Shown here: positions 1 to 6,370 of the stretch, in pieces
Layout of the letters: each line of letters starts with the position of its first letter
Position numbering within the stretch: position 1 is the first letter of the stretch
Source: Oxalobacteraceae bacterium UBA6704
GTDB lineage: Bacteria > Pseudomonadota > Gammaproteobacteria > Burkholderiales > Burkholderiaceae_D
NCBI GenBank assembly: GCA_002454505.1
Contig: DKJA01000128.1
Location: 96,859 to 160,858 of the forward strand
Length of the DNA stretch: 64,000 nucleotides
Direction: 5' to 3'
Program-made: the position numbers and the translations under genes
Notes under the pieces: generated by a model
Told to the model about the DNA's origin: nothing
The model's input: only the letters and a program-made list of their open reading frames with translations
Databases searched by the model: none

Positions 1-192
1 CAGGACTATCCGGTCAACGACATGGTGTTCACCGTGGCCGAACTGGTCAGCAAGATCTCGCAGGACATGACATTGGAGCCGGGCGATCTCCTGCTGTGCG
101 GGACATCGGTCGGCGTGGGCTCGATGCGCCCCGGCAGCACGGTCGTGGTGGAAATCGACGGCATCGGCAAGCTCAGCAACCGTTTCGAGTAA
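1..192 (+). CDS. Fumarylacetoacetate hydrolase family protein, C-terminal part (cut by window edge)
   Basis: Frame 1 is open from the first base to TAA at 190-192, giving the last 63 residues of a protein that begins outside the window. The sequence has the conserved C-terminal pattern of fumarylacetoacetate hydrolase family proteins: a DYPVNDMVF stretch, then GDLLLCGTSVGVG, then the GSTVVVEIDGIGKLSN strand ending in RFE. Family members are metal-dependent hydrolases or isomerases acting on beta-keto acids in aromatic and other catabolic routes. The substrate cannot be told from this fragment. The next gene follows after 17 bases on the same strand, so the two probably form one operon. Confidence 0.85.
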   Translation, partial: QDYPVNDMVFTVAELVSKISQDMTLEPGDLLLCGTSVGVGSMRPGSTVVVEIDGIGKLSNRFE

Positions 193-209
193 ACACTAAG
201 AGGTGTGTC

Positions 210-1226
210 ATGAAGATCGCAGTGATCGGGGCGGGCGCCATTGGCGGGCTCGTCGGTGCGAGGCTGGCGCTCGCCGGTGAAGATGTGACGTTCATCGTGC
301 GCGGCGCCAACCTGGAAGCCATCCGGACGCGGGGTATCCGGCTTATCGAAGCAGACGGGCAGATCCAGGTGGCGGCGCAGGTGAAGGCCACCGACAACTA
401 CGAAGAGGCAGGTCCGCAGGACATCGTCGTGCTGGCGATGAAGGCCCACCAGGTGGACGGCGTGGCGGTTCGCGTGAGCAAGCTGCTGGGGCCGGAAACG
501 GTGGTGGTGACAATGCAGAACGGTATTCCGTTCTGGTACTTCCACCGCCACGGCGGCGAGTTCGAAGGCCGCACTGTGGGCAGCGTGGATGCCGGCGGCC
601 AGCTGGCGCAGCTGATCCCGCCGGAGCGCATTCTCGGCTGCGTGGTGTATCCCGCCGCGGAACTGACGGCGCCGGGCGTCATCCGGCACATCGAAGGCAA
701 CCGCTTTCCGCTGGGCGAGCTCGATGGCAGCAGCAGCGAGCGCATCGCCAAGGTATCGGCGTGCTTCGAGCATGCCGGCTTCAAGTCGCCGGTGCTGGAC
801 GACATCCGCGCCGAGATCTGGCTGAAATTGTGGGGCAACCTGTCGTTCAACCCGATCAGCGCGCTGGCCCATTCGACGCTGGTGGACATCTGCCAGCACC
901 CGCTGGCGCGCGACCTGGCGGCCAACATGATGCGCGAGGCGGAAGCGGTGGCGGCCAAGCTGGGCATCTCGTTCCGCGTCACGCTGGACAAGCGGATCGC
1001 CGGCGCCGAGAAGGTCGGCAAGCACAAGACGTCGATGCTGCAGGATGTGGAAGCAGGCCGCGGGCCGGAGATCGATGCGCTGGTGGGCTCGGTGATCGAA
1101 CTGGCGCGGATGACGGGCACGCCGACGCCGCACATCGATTCCGCGTATGCGCTGGTGAAGCTGCTGGAGCAGACGATGGCTGAAGCGCGGGGTGGGGTGA
1201 GGTTGCAGAAAGCCGTTGCGGCTTGA
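210..1226 (+). CDS. 2-dehydropantoate 2-reductase family protein (ketopantoate reductase-like)
   Basis: A 338-residue protein that opens with the Rossmann NADPH-binding motif GAGAIGG (residues 7-13), right at the N-terminus as in PanE/ApbA. The C-terminal helical domain carries the typical KLWGNLSFNP segment, with the catalytic-type lysine, and ends about where the family usually ends. PanE reduces ketopantoate to pantoate in pantothenate synthesis. Many paralogues sit in catabolic operons and act on other 2-keto acids. The tight linkage to a fumarylacetoacetate hydrolase family gene suggests a catabolic paralogue here rather than the biosynthetic panE; this is inference. The start at 210 was chosen because it places the Rossmann fold at the N-terminus; an open stretch reaches upstream to 96 but overlaps the previous gene. 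Confidence 0.85.
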   Translation: MKIAVIGAGAIGGLVGARLALAGEDVTFIVRGANLEAIRTRGIRLIEADGQIQVAAQVKATDNYEEAGPQDIVVLAMKAHQVDGVAVRVSKLLGPETVVVTMQNGIPFWYFHRHGGEFEGRTVGSVDAGGQLAQLIPPERILGCVVYPAAELTAPGVIRHIEGNRFPLGELDGSSSERIAKVSACFEHAGFKSPVLDDIRAEIWLKLWGNLSFNPISALAHSTLVDICQHPLARDLAANMMREAEAVAAKLGISFRVTLDKRIAGAEKVGKHKTSMLQDVEAGRGPEIDALVGSVIELARMTGTPTPHIDSAYALVKLLEQTMAEARGGVRLQKAVAA

Positions 1227-1357
1227 GGGGGACTGTCGCTGCAAGCGACGGTCGGGGACTGTCCCTGCAAGGGACTGTCCCCGGGGTTGTTCTTCCGGCG
1301 CGGAGCTGCTGAAATCAAAAGCAACCCCGGGGACAGGCCCCTGCGGGGACAGTCCCC
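1227..1357. repeat. Family 1 palindromic intergenic repeat, copy A
   Basis: A hairpin-forming element filling the gap between the ends of two convergent genes. It has a degenerate outer unit (1227-1253), then GGGGACTGTCCC from 1254, a GGGACTGTCCCCGGGGTTG arm, a roughly 40-base spacer, and the mirrored arm CAACCCCGGGGACAGG, closing with GGGGACAGTCCCC at 1345-1357. The same core occurs at five other full sites in this window. Confidence 0.85.
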
Positions 1358-1366
1358 AGCGGCGGA

Positions 1367-1513
1367 TTAGAGGCCGTAGGTATATGCGCCGTCGTCGCTA
1401 TTCGAAGCGCTGAGTTTGTCACGCAGGTCCAGCTGGAAGATCGCGGCGATGATTGCTGCGAACGAGAACGAAGAGCCGGTTTGCTGCGCTGCGGTGTCGG
1501 TGAAGCCGTTCAT
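1367..1513 (-). CDS. Small peptide, 48 residues, function unknown
   Basis: A 48-residue product with an ATG at 1513-1511 preceded by a clear AAGGAG ribosome site five bases upstream. A sigma-70-like promoter (TTGGAC, 17 bases, TATAAT on the minus strand, 1584-1556) lies about 45 bases upstream. The peptide has a polar N-terminus (MNGFTDTAAQQTGSS), a short hydrophobic stretch FSFAAIIAAIFQL (about residues 16-28) and a Ser/Asp/Tyr-rich tail ending DGAYTYGL. The hydrophobic stretch is too short for a confident membrane helix. I do not recognise the family. Options are a ribosomally made precursor peptide, a small membrane-associated or signalling peptide, or a toxin-like peptide. No maturation or export enzyme lies next to it. 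The good promoter and ribosome site make a real gene likely despite its size. Confidence 0.6.
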   Translation of the reverse strand: MNGFTDTAAQQTGSSFSFAAIIAAIFQLDLRDKLSASNSDDGAYTYGL

Positions 1514-1555
1514 TTTGCTACTCCTTATTGAATGTCGGGATGACGTATGCCCTTG

Positions 1556-1584
1556 ATTATAAAGGCGGTACACCCCTCGTCCAA
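1556..1584 (-). promoter_or_regulatory. Predicted sigma-70 promoter of the 48-residue peptide gene
   Basis: On the minus strand: TTGGAC (1584-1579), a 17-base spacer and TATAAT (1561-1556). The -10 is a full consensus match and the -35 keeps the TTG. The predicted start of transcription lies about 35 bases before the peptide ATG. The surrounding gap (1514-1704) is distinctly AT-rich compared with the rest of the window. Confidence 0.55.
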
Positions 1585-1704
1585 TTGGGTAAACCGATAT
1601 CGGCTATTTAGTTTGTGAATATCTCTCTATGAAAAAATGCCCAAAAATAGGGCAAAATTATTTTTGAGTTGCACCGCAAAAAGTGTTGCTTCTGGGATTT
1701 TTTG

Positions 1705-2313
1705 TCAGATCTTGCCCTGGTGCTTCAAACGGCTCAGCGTTTCCGGCGACAGGTTCAGGTAGGACGCCAGTTCCTTCTTCGGCAGGCGCTCGAACAGCTC
1801 GGGATGCTTGCGGGTAAAACGGTGCACGCGGCCCGGCGCGTCGAGCAGGTGCAGCGTGATGGTGTGGGCCATGATGCCGCTCATCAGGTTCATCACCTCG
1901 TGCTCGAAGGCCTGCTTGACGGTGCTGTGGCTCTGCAGGAAATCGACCCACTGCGTCAGCGGCATGCTGGCCACGCGGGCCTTCGTCACGCAGACGATGC
2001 TGTACGGCGTGGGTGTCTTCAGACACCAGGCGGCGTAGCTGGTTTCGATGTCGCGCTCGGACGAGAAGCGCAGGATCATTTCCTTGGCTTCGTGATTGGT
2101 GACCTGGCGTTTCAGGATGCCGTCGAGGACGAAGTACTGCTCCATCTCGTACACGCCCTGGTTCAGCAGCAGGTCGCCCTTCTGGTGGTTGACGACGGTG
2201 AGGTAGGGTTCCAGCGCGGCCATTTCACTGTCGCGCAACTCCTTCAAGACGATGTTCTGTTTCAGCTGGACGCGGATGATATTGCGTTCCGGGTGATTCG
2301 CTATCAGGGTCAT
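1705..2313 (-). CDS. Crp/Fnr family transcriptional regulator
   Basis: A protein of about 202 residues with an N-terminal cyclic-nucleotide-binding-type beta barrel (about residues 15-130), a long dimerisation helix, and a C-terminal helix-turn-helix whose recognition helix reads SPETLSRLK. The E-x-x-S-R arrangement is the one known in FNR for contacting TTGA half sites. The N-terminal cysteine cluster of FNR is absent, so iron-sulphur oxygen sensing is not indicated; the signal is unknown. The protein ends very soon after the recognition helix, with little wing. It is transcribed away from oxc, and the 147-base gap between them holds a perfect TTGAC-N4-GTCAA palindrome. That suggests it regulates oxc-frc and perhaps itself. 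ATG at 2313 was used; an in-frame TTG lies two codons upstream. Confidence 0.85.
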   Translation of the reverse strand: MTLIANHPERNIIRVQLKQNIVLKELRDSEMAALEPYLTVVNHQKGDLLLNQGVYEMEQYFVLDGILKRQVTNHEAKEMILRFSSERDIETSYAAWCLKTPTPYSIVCVTKARVASMPLTQWVDFLQSHSTVKQAFEHEVMNLMSGIMAHTITLHLLDAPGRVHRFTRKHPELFERLPKKELASYLNLSPETLSRLKHQGKI

Positions 2314-2359
2314 GGTCAACCAGACAATTTACAGGAGTCCCGACATCATGCGGCGAAAA

Positions 2360-2373
2360 TTGACCCCGGTCAA
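2360..2373. promoter_or_regulatory. FNR/CRP-type operator upstream of oxc
   Basis: TTGACCCCGGTCAA is a perfect 5-4-5 inverted repeat resembling the FNR consensus TTGAT-N4-ATCAA. It lies in the divergent gap between the Crp/Fnr regulator gene and oxc. Its centre (2366.5) is about 42 bases before the start expected from the TATGAT -10 candidate at 2397-2402. That is the class II activator position known for FNR/CRP. The site is seen in the sequence; its use by the neighbouring regulator is inferred. Confidence 0.6.
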
Positions 2374-2396
2374 TGATCGAAATCACAGGGCCTCGC

Positions 2397-2402
2397 TATG
2401 AT
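2397..2402 (+). promoter_or_regulatory. Candidate -10 element of the oxc-frc promoter
   Basis: TATGAT, 5 of 6 to the -10 consensus, 58 bases before the oxc ATG. No good -35 is present at 17 bases, as expected for an activator-dependent promoter with the TTGAC-N4-GTCAA box in its place. Confidence 0.45.
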
Positions 2403-2460
2403 GATTTCAGGGCGAAACAGCTGGCCAGGTCGCCTGGACCGACAATAACCGGAGACAACA

Positions 2461-4164
2461 ATGACACACAACCTATCGGTAGAAGTCACCGACGGCTTCC
2501 ACCTGGTGATCGATGCACTGAAGGCAAACGACATCGACACGATCTTTGGCCTCGTGGGCATCCCGATCACCGATCTCGCCCGTCTGGCTCAGGCGGAAGG
2601 CCTGCGCTTCATCGGCTTCCGCCACGAGCAGAACGCCGGCAATGCCGCCGCCATCGCGGGCTACATCACGCAGAAGCCGGGCATCTGCCTGACGGTGTCC
2701 GCACCGGGCTTCCTGAACGGCCTGACGGCGCTGGCCAATGCCACCACCAACTGCTTCCCGATGATCCTGATCTCGGGTTCCAGCGAACGCGAGATCGTCG
2801 ACCTGCAGCAGGGCGACTACGAAGAGATGGACCAGCTGAACGCGGCCAAGCCGTATGCGAAAGCGTCGTACCGCATCAACAAGGCCGAGGACATCGGCAT
2901 CGGCATCGCCCGCGCCATCCGCGCCGCCGTGTCGGGCCGCCCGGGCGGCGTGTACCTCGACCTGCCGGCCGCACTGCTGGCACAGACGATCGAAGCAGGC
3001 CACGGCAAGCGTTCGCTGCTGACGGTCGTCGATCCCGTGCCGCGCCAGCTGCCCGCACCGGACTCCGTGCAGCGCGCACTCGCGCTGATCAAGGGCGCGA
3101 AAAAACCGCTGATCCTGCTGGGCAAAGGCGCCGCTTACGCACAGGCCGACGAGGACATCCGCGCGCTGGTCGAACGCACCGGCATTCCGTACCTGCCGAT
3201 GTCGATGGCGAAAGGCCTGCTGCCTGACACGCATGCCCAATCCGCATCGGCAGCCCGCTCGTTCGTGCTGGCCGAAGCCGACGTCGTCGTGCTGGTCGGC
3301 GCCCGCCTGAACTGGCTGCTGGCGCACGGCAAGGGCAAGACCTGGGGCAAGCCGAAGCAGTTCGTGCAGATCGACATCTCGCCGACCGAGATCGACAGCA
3401 ACGTGCCGATCGCGGCGCCGCTGATCGGCGACATCGGCTCCTGCGTGACGGCGCTGCTCGATGGCCTCGATGCCGCCGGCATCGGCAAGCCCGAAGCGGA
3501 ATGGACCGGCGCAATCGCCGAGAAAAAGGAAACCAACCAGGCGAAGATGGCCGCGCTGCTGGACAAGAATCCCGTGCCGATGAACTTCCACAGCGCGCTG
3601 CGGGCCATTCGCGACGTGCTGAAACAGCACCCGGACATCAACCTCGTCAACGAAGGCGCCAACACGCTGGACTATGCGCGCAGCATCATCGACCAGTACC
3701 AGCCGCGCAAGCGTTTCGACTCGGGCACGTGGGGCATCATGGGCATCGGCATGGGCTATGCGATCGGCGCGGCCGTCGTCAGCGGCAAGCCGGTGGTGGC
3801 GATCGAAGGCGACAGCGCGTTCGGCTTCTCCGGCATGGAGCTGGAAACCATCTGCCGCTACGACTTGCCCGTGACGACGATCATCTTCAACAACAACGGC
3901 GTCTACCGCGGCACGGACGTCAACCCCACCGGCGGCAAGGACGTGGCACCCACGGTGTTCGTCAAGAACGCCCGCTACGACAAGATGATCGAGGCGTTCG
4001 GCGGCATCGGCTACCACGTCACCACGCCGGAGGAACTGACGCGCGCACTGAGCGAAGCGATCGCCGCCGGCAAGCCGGCGCTGATCAACGCGATGATCGA
4101 CGAGACGGCCGGCACCGAGAGCGGCCGGCTGACCAACCTGAATCCGCAAAGCGCGAAAAAATAA
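2461..4164 (+). CDS. oxc: Oxalyl-CoA decarboxylase
   Basis: A 567-residue thiamine-diphosphate enzyme that decarboxylates oxalyl-CoA to formyl-CoA and CO2. The three-domain layout of the family is visible: an N-terminal pyrimidine-binding domain with the FGLVGIPITDLA and GFRHEQNAGNAAA motifs (the latter with the catalytic glutamate, about residues 30-65), a central domain with the LVGARLNWLL segment, and a C-terminal diphosphate-binding domain with EGDSAFGFSGME followed by NNNGVYRG, the GDG-N(N) metal-binding motif. Length matches Oxalobacter formigenes Oxc. GGAGA stands six bases before the ATG. The frc gene follows 82 bases later; together they give the formyl-CoA/oxalyl-CoA cycle that turns oxalate into formate and CO2. 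A divergent Crp/Fnr gene and a palindromic box lie upstream. Confidence 0.97.
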   Translation: MTHNLSVEVTDGFHLVIDALKANDIDTIFGLVGIPITDLARLAQAEGLRFIGFRHEQNAGNAAAIAGYITQKPGICLTVSAPGFLNGLTALANATTNCFPMILISGSSEREIVDLQQGDYEEMDQLNAAKPYAKASYRINKAEDIGIGIARAIRAAVSGRPGGVYLDLPAALLAQTIEAGHGKRSLLTVVDPVPRQLPAPDSVQRALALIKGAKKPLILLGKGAAYAQADEDIRALVERTGIPYLPMSMAKGLLPDTHAQSASAARSFVLAEADVVVLVGARLNWLLAHGKGKTWGKPKQFVQIDISPTEIDSNVPIAAPLIGDIGSCVTALLDGLDAAGIGKPEAEWTGAIAEKKETNQAKMAALLDKNPVPMNFHSALRAIRDVLKQHPDINLVNEGANTLDYARSIIDQYQPRKRFDSGTWGIMGIGMGYAIGAAVVSGKPVVAIEGDSAFGFSGMELETICRYDLPVTTIIFNNNGVYRGTDVNPTGGKDVAPTVFVKNARYDKMIEAFGGIGYHVTTPEELTRALSEAIAAGKPALINAMIDETAGTESGRLTNLNPQSAKK

Positions 4165-4246
4165 TTCAAAAAGCACACCAAGCTTTCAGCACCCGGACCG
4201 GGCCCACCAGGCCCGGCGACGAATCGAAAACAAGGAGACTGGCATC

Positions 4247-5497
4247 ATGAGCAAACCACTGGAAGGCATCAAGATCATCGACTTCACCCACGTCCAGGCC
4301 GGCCCCGCCTGCACGCAACTGCTGGCGTGGTATGGCGCAGACGTGATCAAGGTGGAGCGCCCCGGCGCCGGCGACGTCACCCGCTCGCAGCTGCGCGACA
4401 TTCCCGGCGTCGACGCGCTGTACTTCACCATGTTGAACAGCAACAAGCGCTCGCTGACGCTGGACACGAAAACCCAGGACGGCAAGGACATCCTGACCAA
4501 GCTGATCAAGGAATCCGACGTGCTGGTGGAGAATTTCGGCCCCGGCGCACTGGACCGCATGGGCTTCACGTGGGAGCACATCCGCGAACTGAATCCCGGC
4601 ATGATCGTCGCATCGGTGAAAGGCTTCTCCGACGGCCACCACTACGAAGACCTGAAAGTGTATGAAAACGTGGCGCAGTGCGCCGGCGGCGCCGCCTCGA
4701 CCACCGGTTTCGACGACGGTCCGCCAACCGTCTCCGCCGCCGCACTGGGCGACAGCAACACCGGCATGCACCTGGCGATCGGCATCCTGACCGCGCTGCG
4801 CGCACGCGACACCACCGGCAAGGGCCAGAAGGTGGCCGTGTCGATGCAGGACAGTGTGCTGAACCTGTGCCGCGTCAAGCTGCGCGACCAGCAGCGCCTG
4901 GACCGCATCGGCTACCTGGAAGAGTATCCGCAATACCCGCACGGCAAATTCTCCGACGTGGTGCCGCGCGGCGGCAATGCGGGCGGCGGCGGCCAGCCGG
5001 GCTGGGTGCTGAAGTGCAAGGGCTGGGAAACCGATCCGAACGCGTACATCTACTTCACGATCCAGGGTCACGCGTGGGCACCGATCTGCCGCGCCATCGG
5101 CAAGGAAGAGTGGATCGACGATCCGGCCTACATGACGGCGCAGGCGCGCCAGGACAAGATCTTCGACATCTTCGGCACCATCGAGGAATGGCTGAAGGAC
5201 AAGACCAAGTTCGAGGCGGTGGACATCCTGCGCAAGTTCGACATCCCTTGCTCGCCGGTGCTGTCGATGAAGGAAATCGCCAACGACCCGTCGCTGCGCG
5301 CCAGCGGCACGATCGCCGAAGTGGACCACAAGGAGCGCGGCAAATACCTGACGGTGGGCAGCCCGATCAAGTTCTCCGACATGAAGGTGGAGATCAAGGG
5401 TTCGCCGCTGCTGGGCGAACACACGGACGAGATCCTGGAAAGCCTGGGCTACAACCAGCAGCAGATCAAGTCACTGCACGAGCAGCGCGTCGTGTGA
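4247..5497 (+). CDS. frc: Formyl-CoA:oxalate CoA-transferase
   Basis: A 416-residue class III CoA-transferase that moves CoA from formyl-CoA to oxalate, feeding oxalyl-CoA to Oxc. It begins KPLEGIKIIDFTHVQAGPACTQ as in the family. The catalytic aspartate falls at residue 169 (ALGDSNTGMH), the same number as in the Oxalobacter enzyme, and the glycine-rich loop GGNAGGGGQP that closes over the active site is intact. AAGGAG precedes the ATG. The gene is the second of the oxc-frc operon and is followed by a rho-independent terminator. The cycle yields formate and consumes a proton, so it can serve carbon, energy or acid-stress needs. Confidence 0.97.
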   Translation: MSKPLEGIKIIDFTHVQAGPACTQLLAWYGADVIKVERPGAGDVTRSQLRDIPGVDALYFTMLNSNKRSLTLDTKTQDGKDILTKLIKESDVLVENFGPGALDRMGFTWEHIRELNPGMIVASVKGFSDGHHYEDLKVYENVAQCAGGAASTTGFDDGPPTVSAAALGDSNTGMHLAIGILTALRARDTTGKGQKVAVSMQDSVLNLCRVKLRDQQRLDRIGYLEEYPQYPHGKFSDVVPRGGNAGGGGQPGWVLKCKGWETDPNAYIYFTIQGHAWAPICRAIGKEEWIDDPAYMTAQARQDKIFDIFGTIEEWLKDKTKFEAVDILRKFDIPCSPVLSMKEIANDPSLRASGTIAEVDHKERGKYLTVGSPIKFSDMKVEIKGSPLLGEHTDEILESLGYNQQQIKSLHEQRVV

Positions 5498-5516
5498 CGG
5501 CGGGGTAGGGGATTTC

Positions 5517-5557
5517 ATGCGCGCCTGCGTAAGCCGGCGCGCATTTTTCGTTTTTTT
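5517..5557 (+). terminator. Rho-independent terminator after frc
   Basis: ATGCGCGCC (5517-5525), a 10-base loop, GGCGCGCAT (5536-5544), a perfect 9-bp stem followed by TTTTCGTTTTTTT. It begins 20 bases past the frc stop and separates the oxalate operon from the PAS gene. Confidence 0.85.
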
Positions 5558-5593
5558 CTCTGTCCTTTTGTCTGTTCAATGCCAGGAGACTTC

Positions 5594-6025
5594 ATGACAA
5601 CCCAGCCCGATTTCCGGCAGCTCGCCGAAGCGATCGGCGACAGCCTGATCGTCTGCGATGCCGCCGGCATCATCACATTCTGGAACGCCGCGTCGACGCG
5701 CATCTTTGGTTTTACCGCCGAAGATGCGATGGGCCAGTCGCTCGACCTGATCATTCCGCAACGCCAGCAGCAGCGGCACTGGGACGGCTATCACAAGACG
5801 ATGGCCACCGGCGAAACCCGCTACGGCGCCGACGTGCTGCGCGTGCCGGCCGTCCACAAGGAAGGCAAGCCGCTGTCGATCGCCTTCACCGTCGCGCTGC
5901 TGCACGACGCCGAAGGCAAGGTGTCGGCCATCGCCGCCGTCGTGCGCGACGATACCGCGCGCTGGGCCGAGGAGCGCGCGCTGAAGGCGCGCCTGCGGGA
6001 GCTGGAGGCAGCGGCCGCCACCTGA
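5594..6025 (+). CDS. Single-domain PAS protein
   Basis: A 143-residue soluble protein made almost entirely of one PAS domain (about residues 5-130), with typical core segments: DSLIVCDAAGIITFWNAAS, RIFGFTAEDAMGQSLDLIIP, and the FTVALLHDAEGKVSAIAAVVRDDT strand pair. A short helical, charged C-terminus follows. No output domain is present, so it may work as a ligand or redox sensor that acts on a partner. A CCAGGAG ribosome site just before 5594 fixes the start; an ATG at 5579 in the same frame is less likely. It lies 96 bases after frc, beyond a terminator, so it probably has its own promoter or is reached by read-through. A role in oxalate sensing is guesswork based only on position. Confidence 0.8.
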   Translation: MTTQPDFRQLAEAIGDSLIVCDAAGIITFWNAASTRIFGFTAEDAMGQSLDLIIPQRQQQRHWDGYHKTMATGETRYGADVLRVPAVHKEGKPLSIAFTVALLHDAEGKVSAIAAVVRDDTARWAEERALKARLRELEAAAAT

Positions 6026-6038
6026 TCGTCCCGCGGCT

Positions 6039-6163
6039 GGGGACTGTCCCGGCACGGGACTGTCCCCGGGGCTGCCTGTGGATTGATGTGAGCACATCGC
6101 CAGGCATGCCGGGATCTGGCGTAACGACAACCCCGGGGACAGTCCCGTGCCGGGACAGTCCCC
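6039..6163. repeat. Family 1 palindromic repeat, copy B, with perfect 33-bp arms
   Basis: Arms at 6039-6071 and 6131-6163 are exact reverse complements over 33 bases, with a 59-base spacer. Each arm carries two GGGACTGTCCC units (GGGGACTGTCCC, then GGGACTGTCCCC). It starts 13 bases past the PAS stop codon. The rest of the gap to 6370 shows no gene; it is AT-richer and probably carries the promoter of the RND operon, but I cannot place -35/-10 elements with confidence. Confidence 0.9.
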
Positions 6164-6370
6164 ATCCCATCTCCCCCTAGTTACATTGCGGTACAAACAA
6201 ACCCGTTCATTCCGATAGTATTGGTGATTGCATATACGCAATTAATGAGCCCGGCTCATGAGAGTATGCGGCCGGATGCCGCTAATTGCCGCATGCAAAG
6301 TGCAATACATTACAGGGTCGTTCCTTAACCATCAGTCCATCGGGATCCGTCCCATTCCAGCGGAGTGCCA

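Noticed and set aside
6164..6370. Small gene or RNA in the gap before the RND permease
   Set aside because: No frame with a ribosome site and no structured RNA that I recognise; it is treated as a promoter region.
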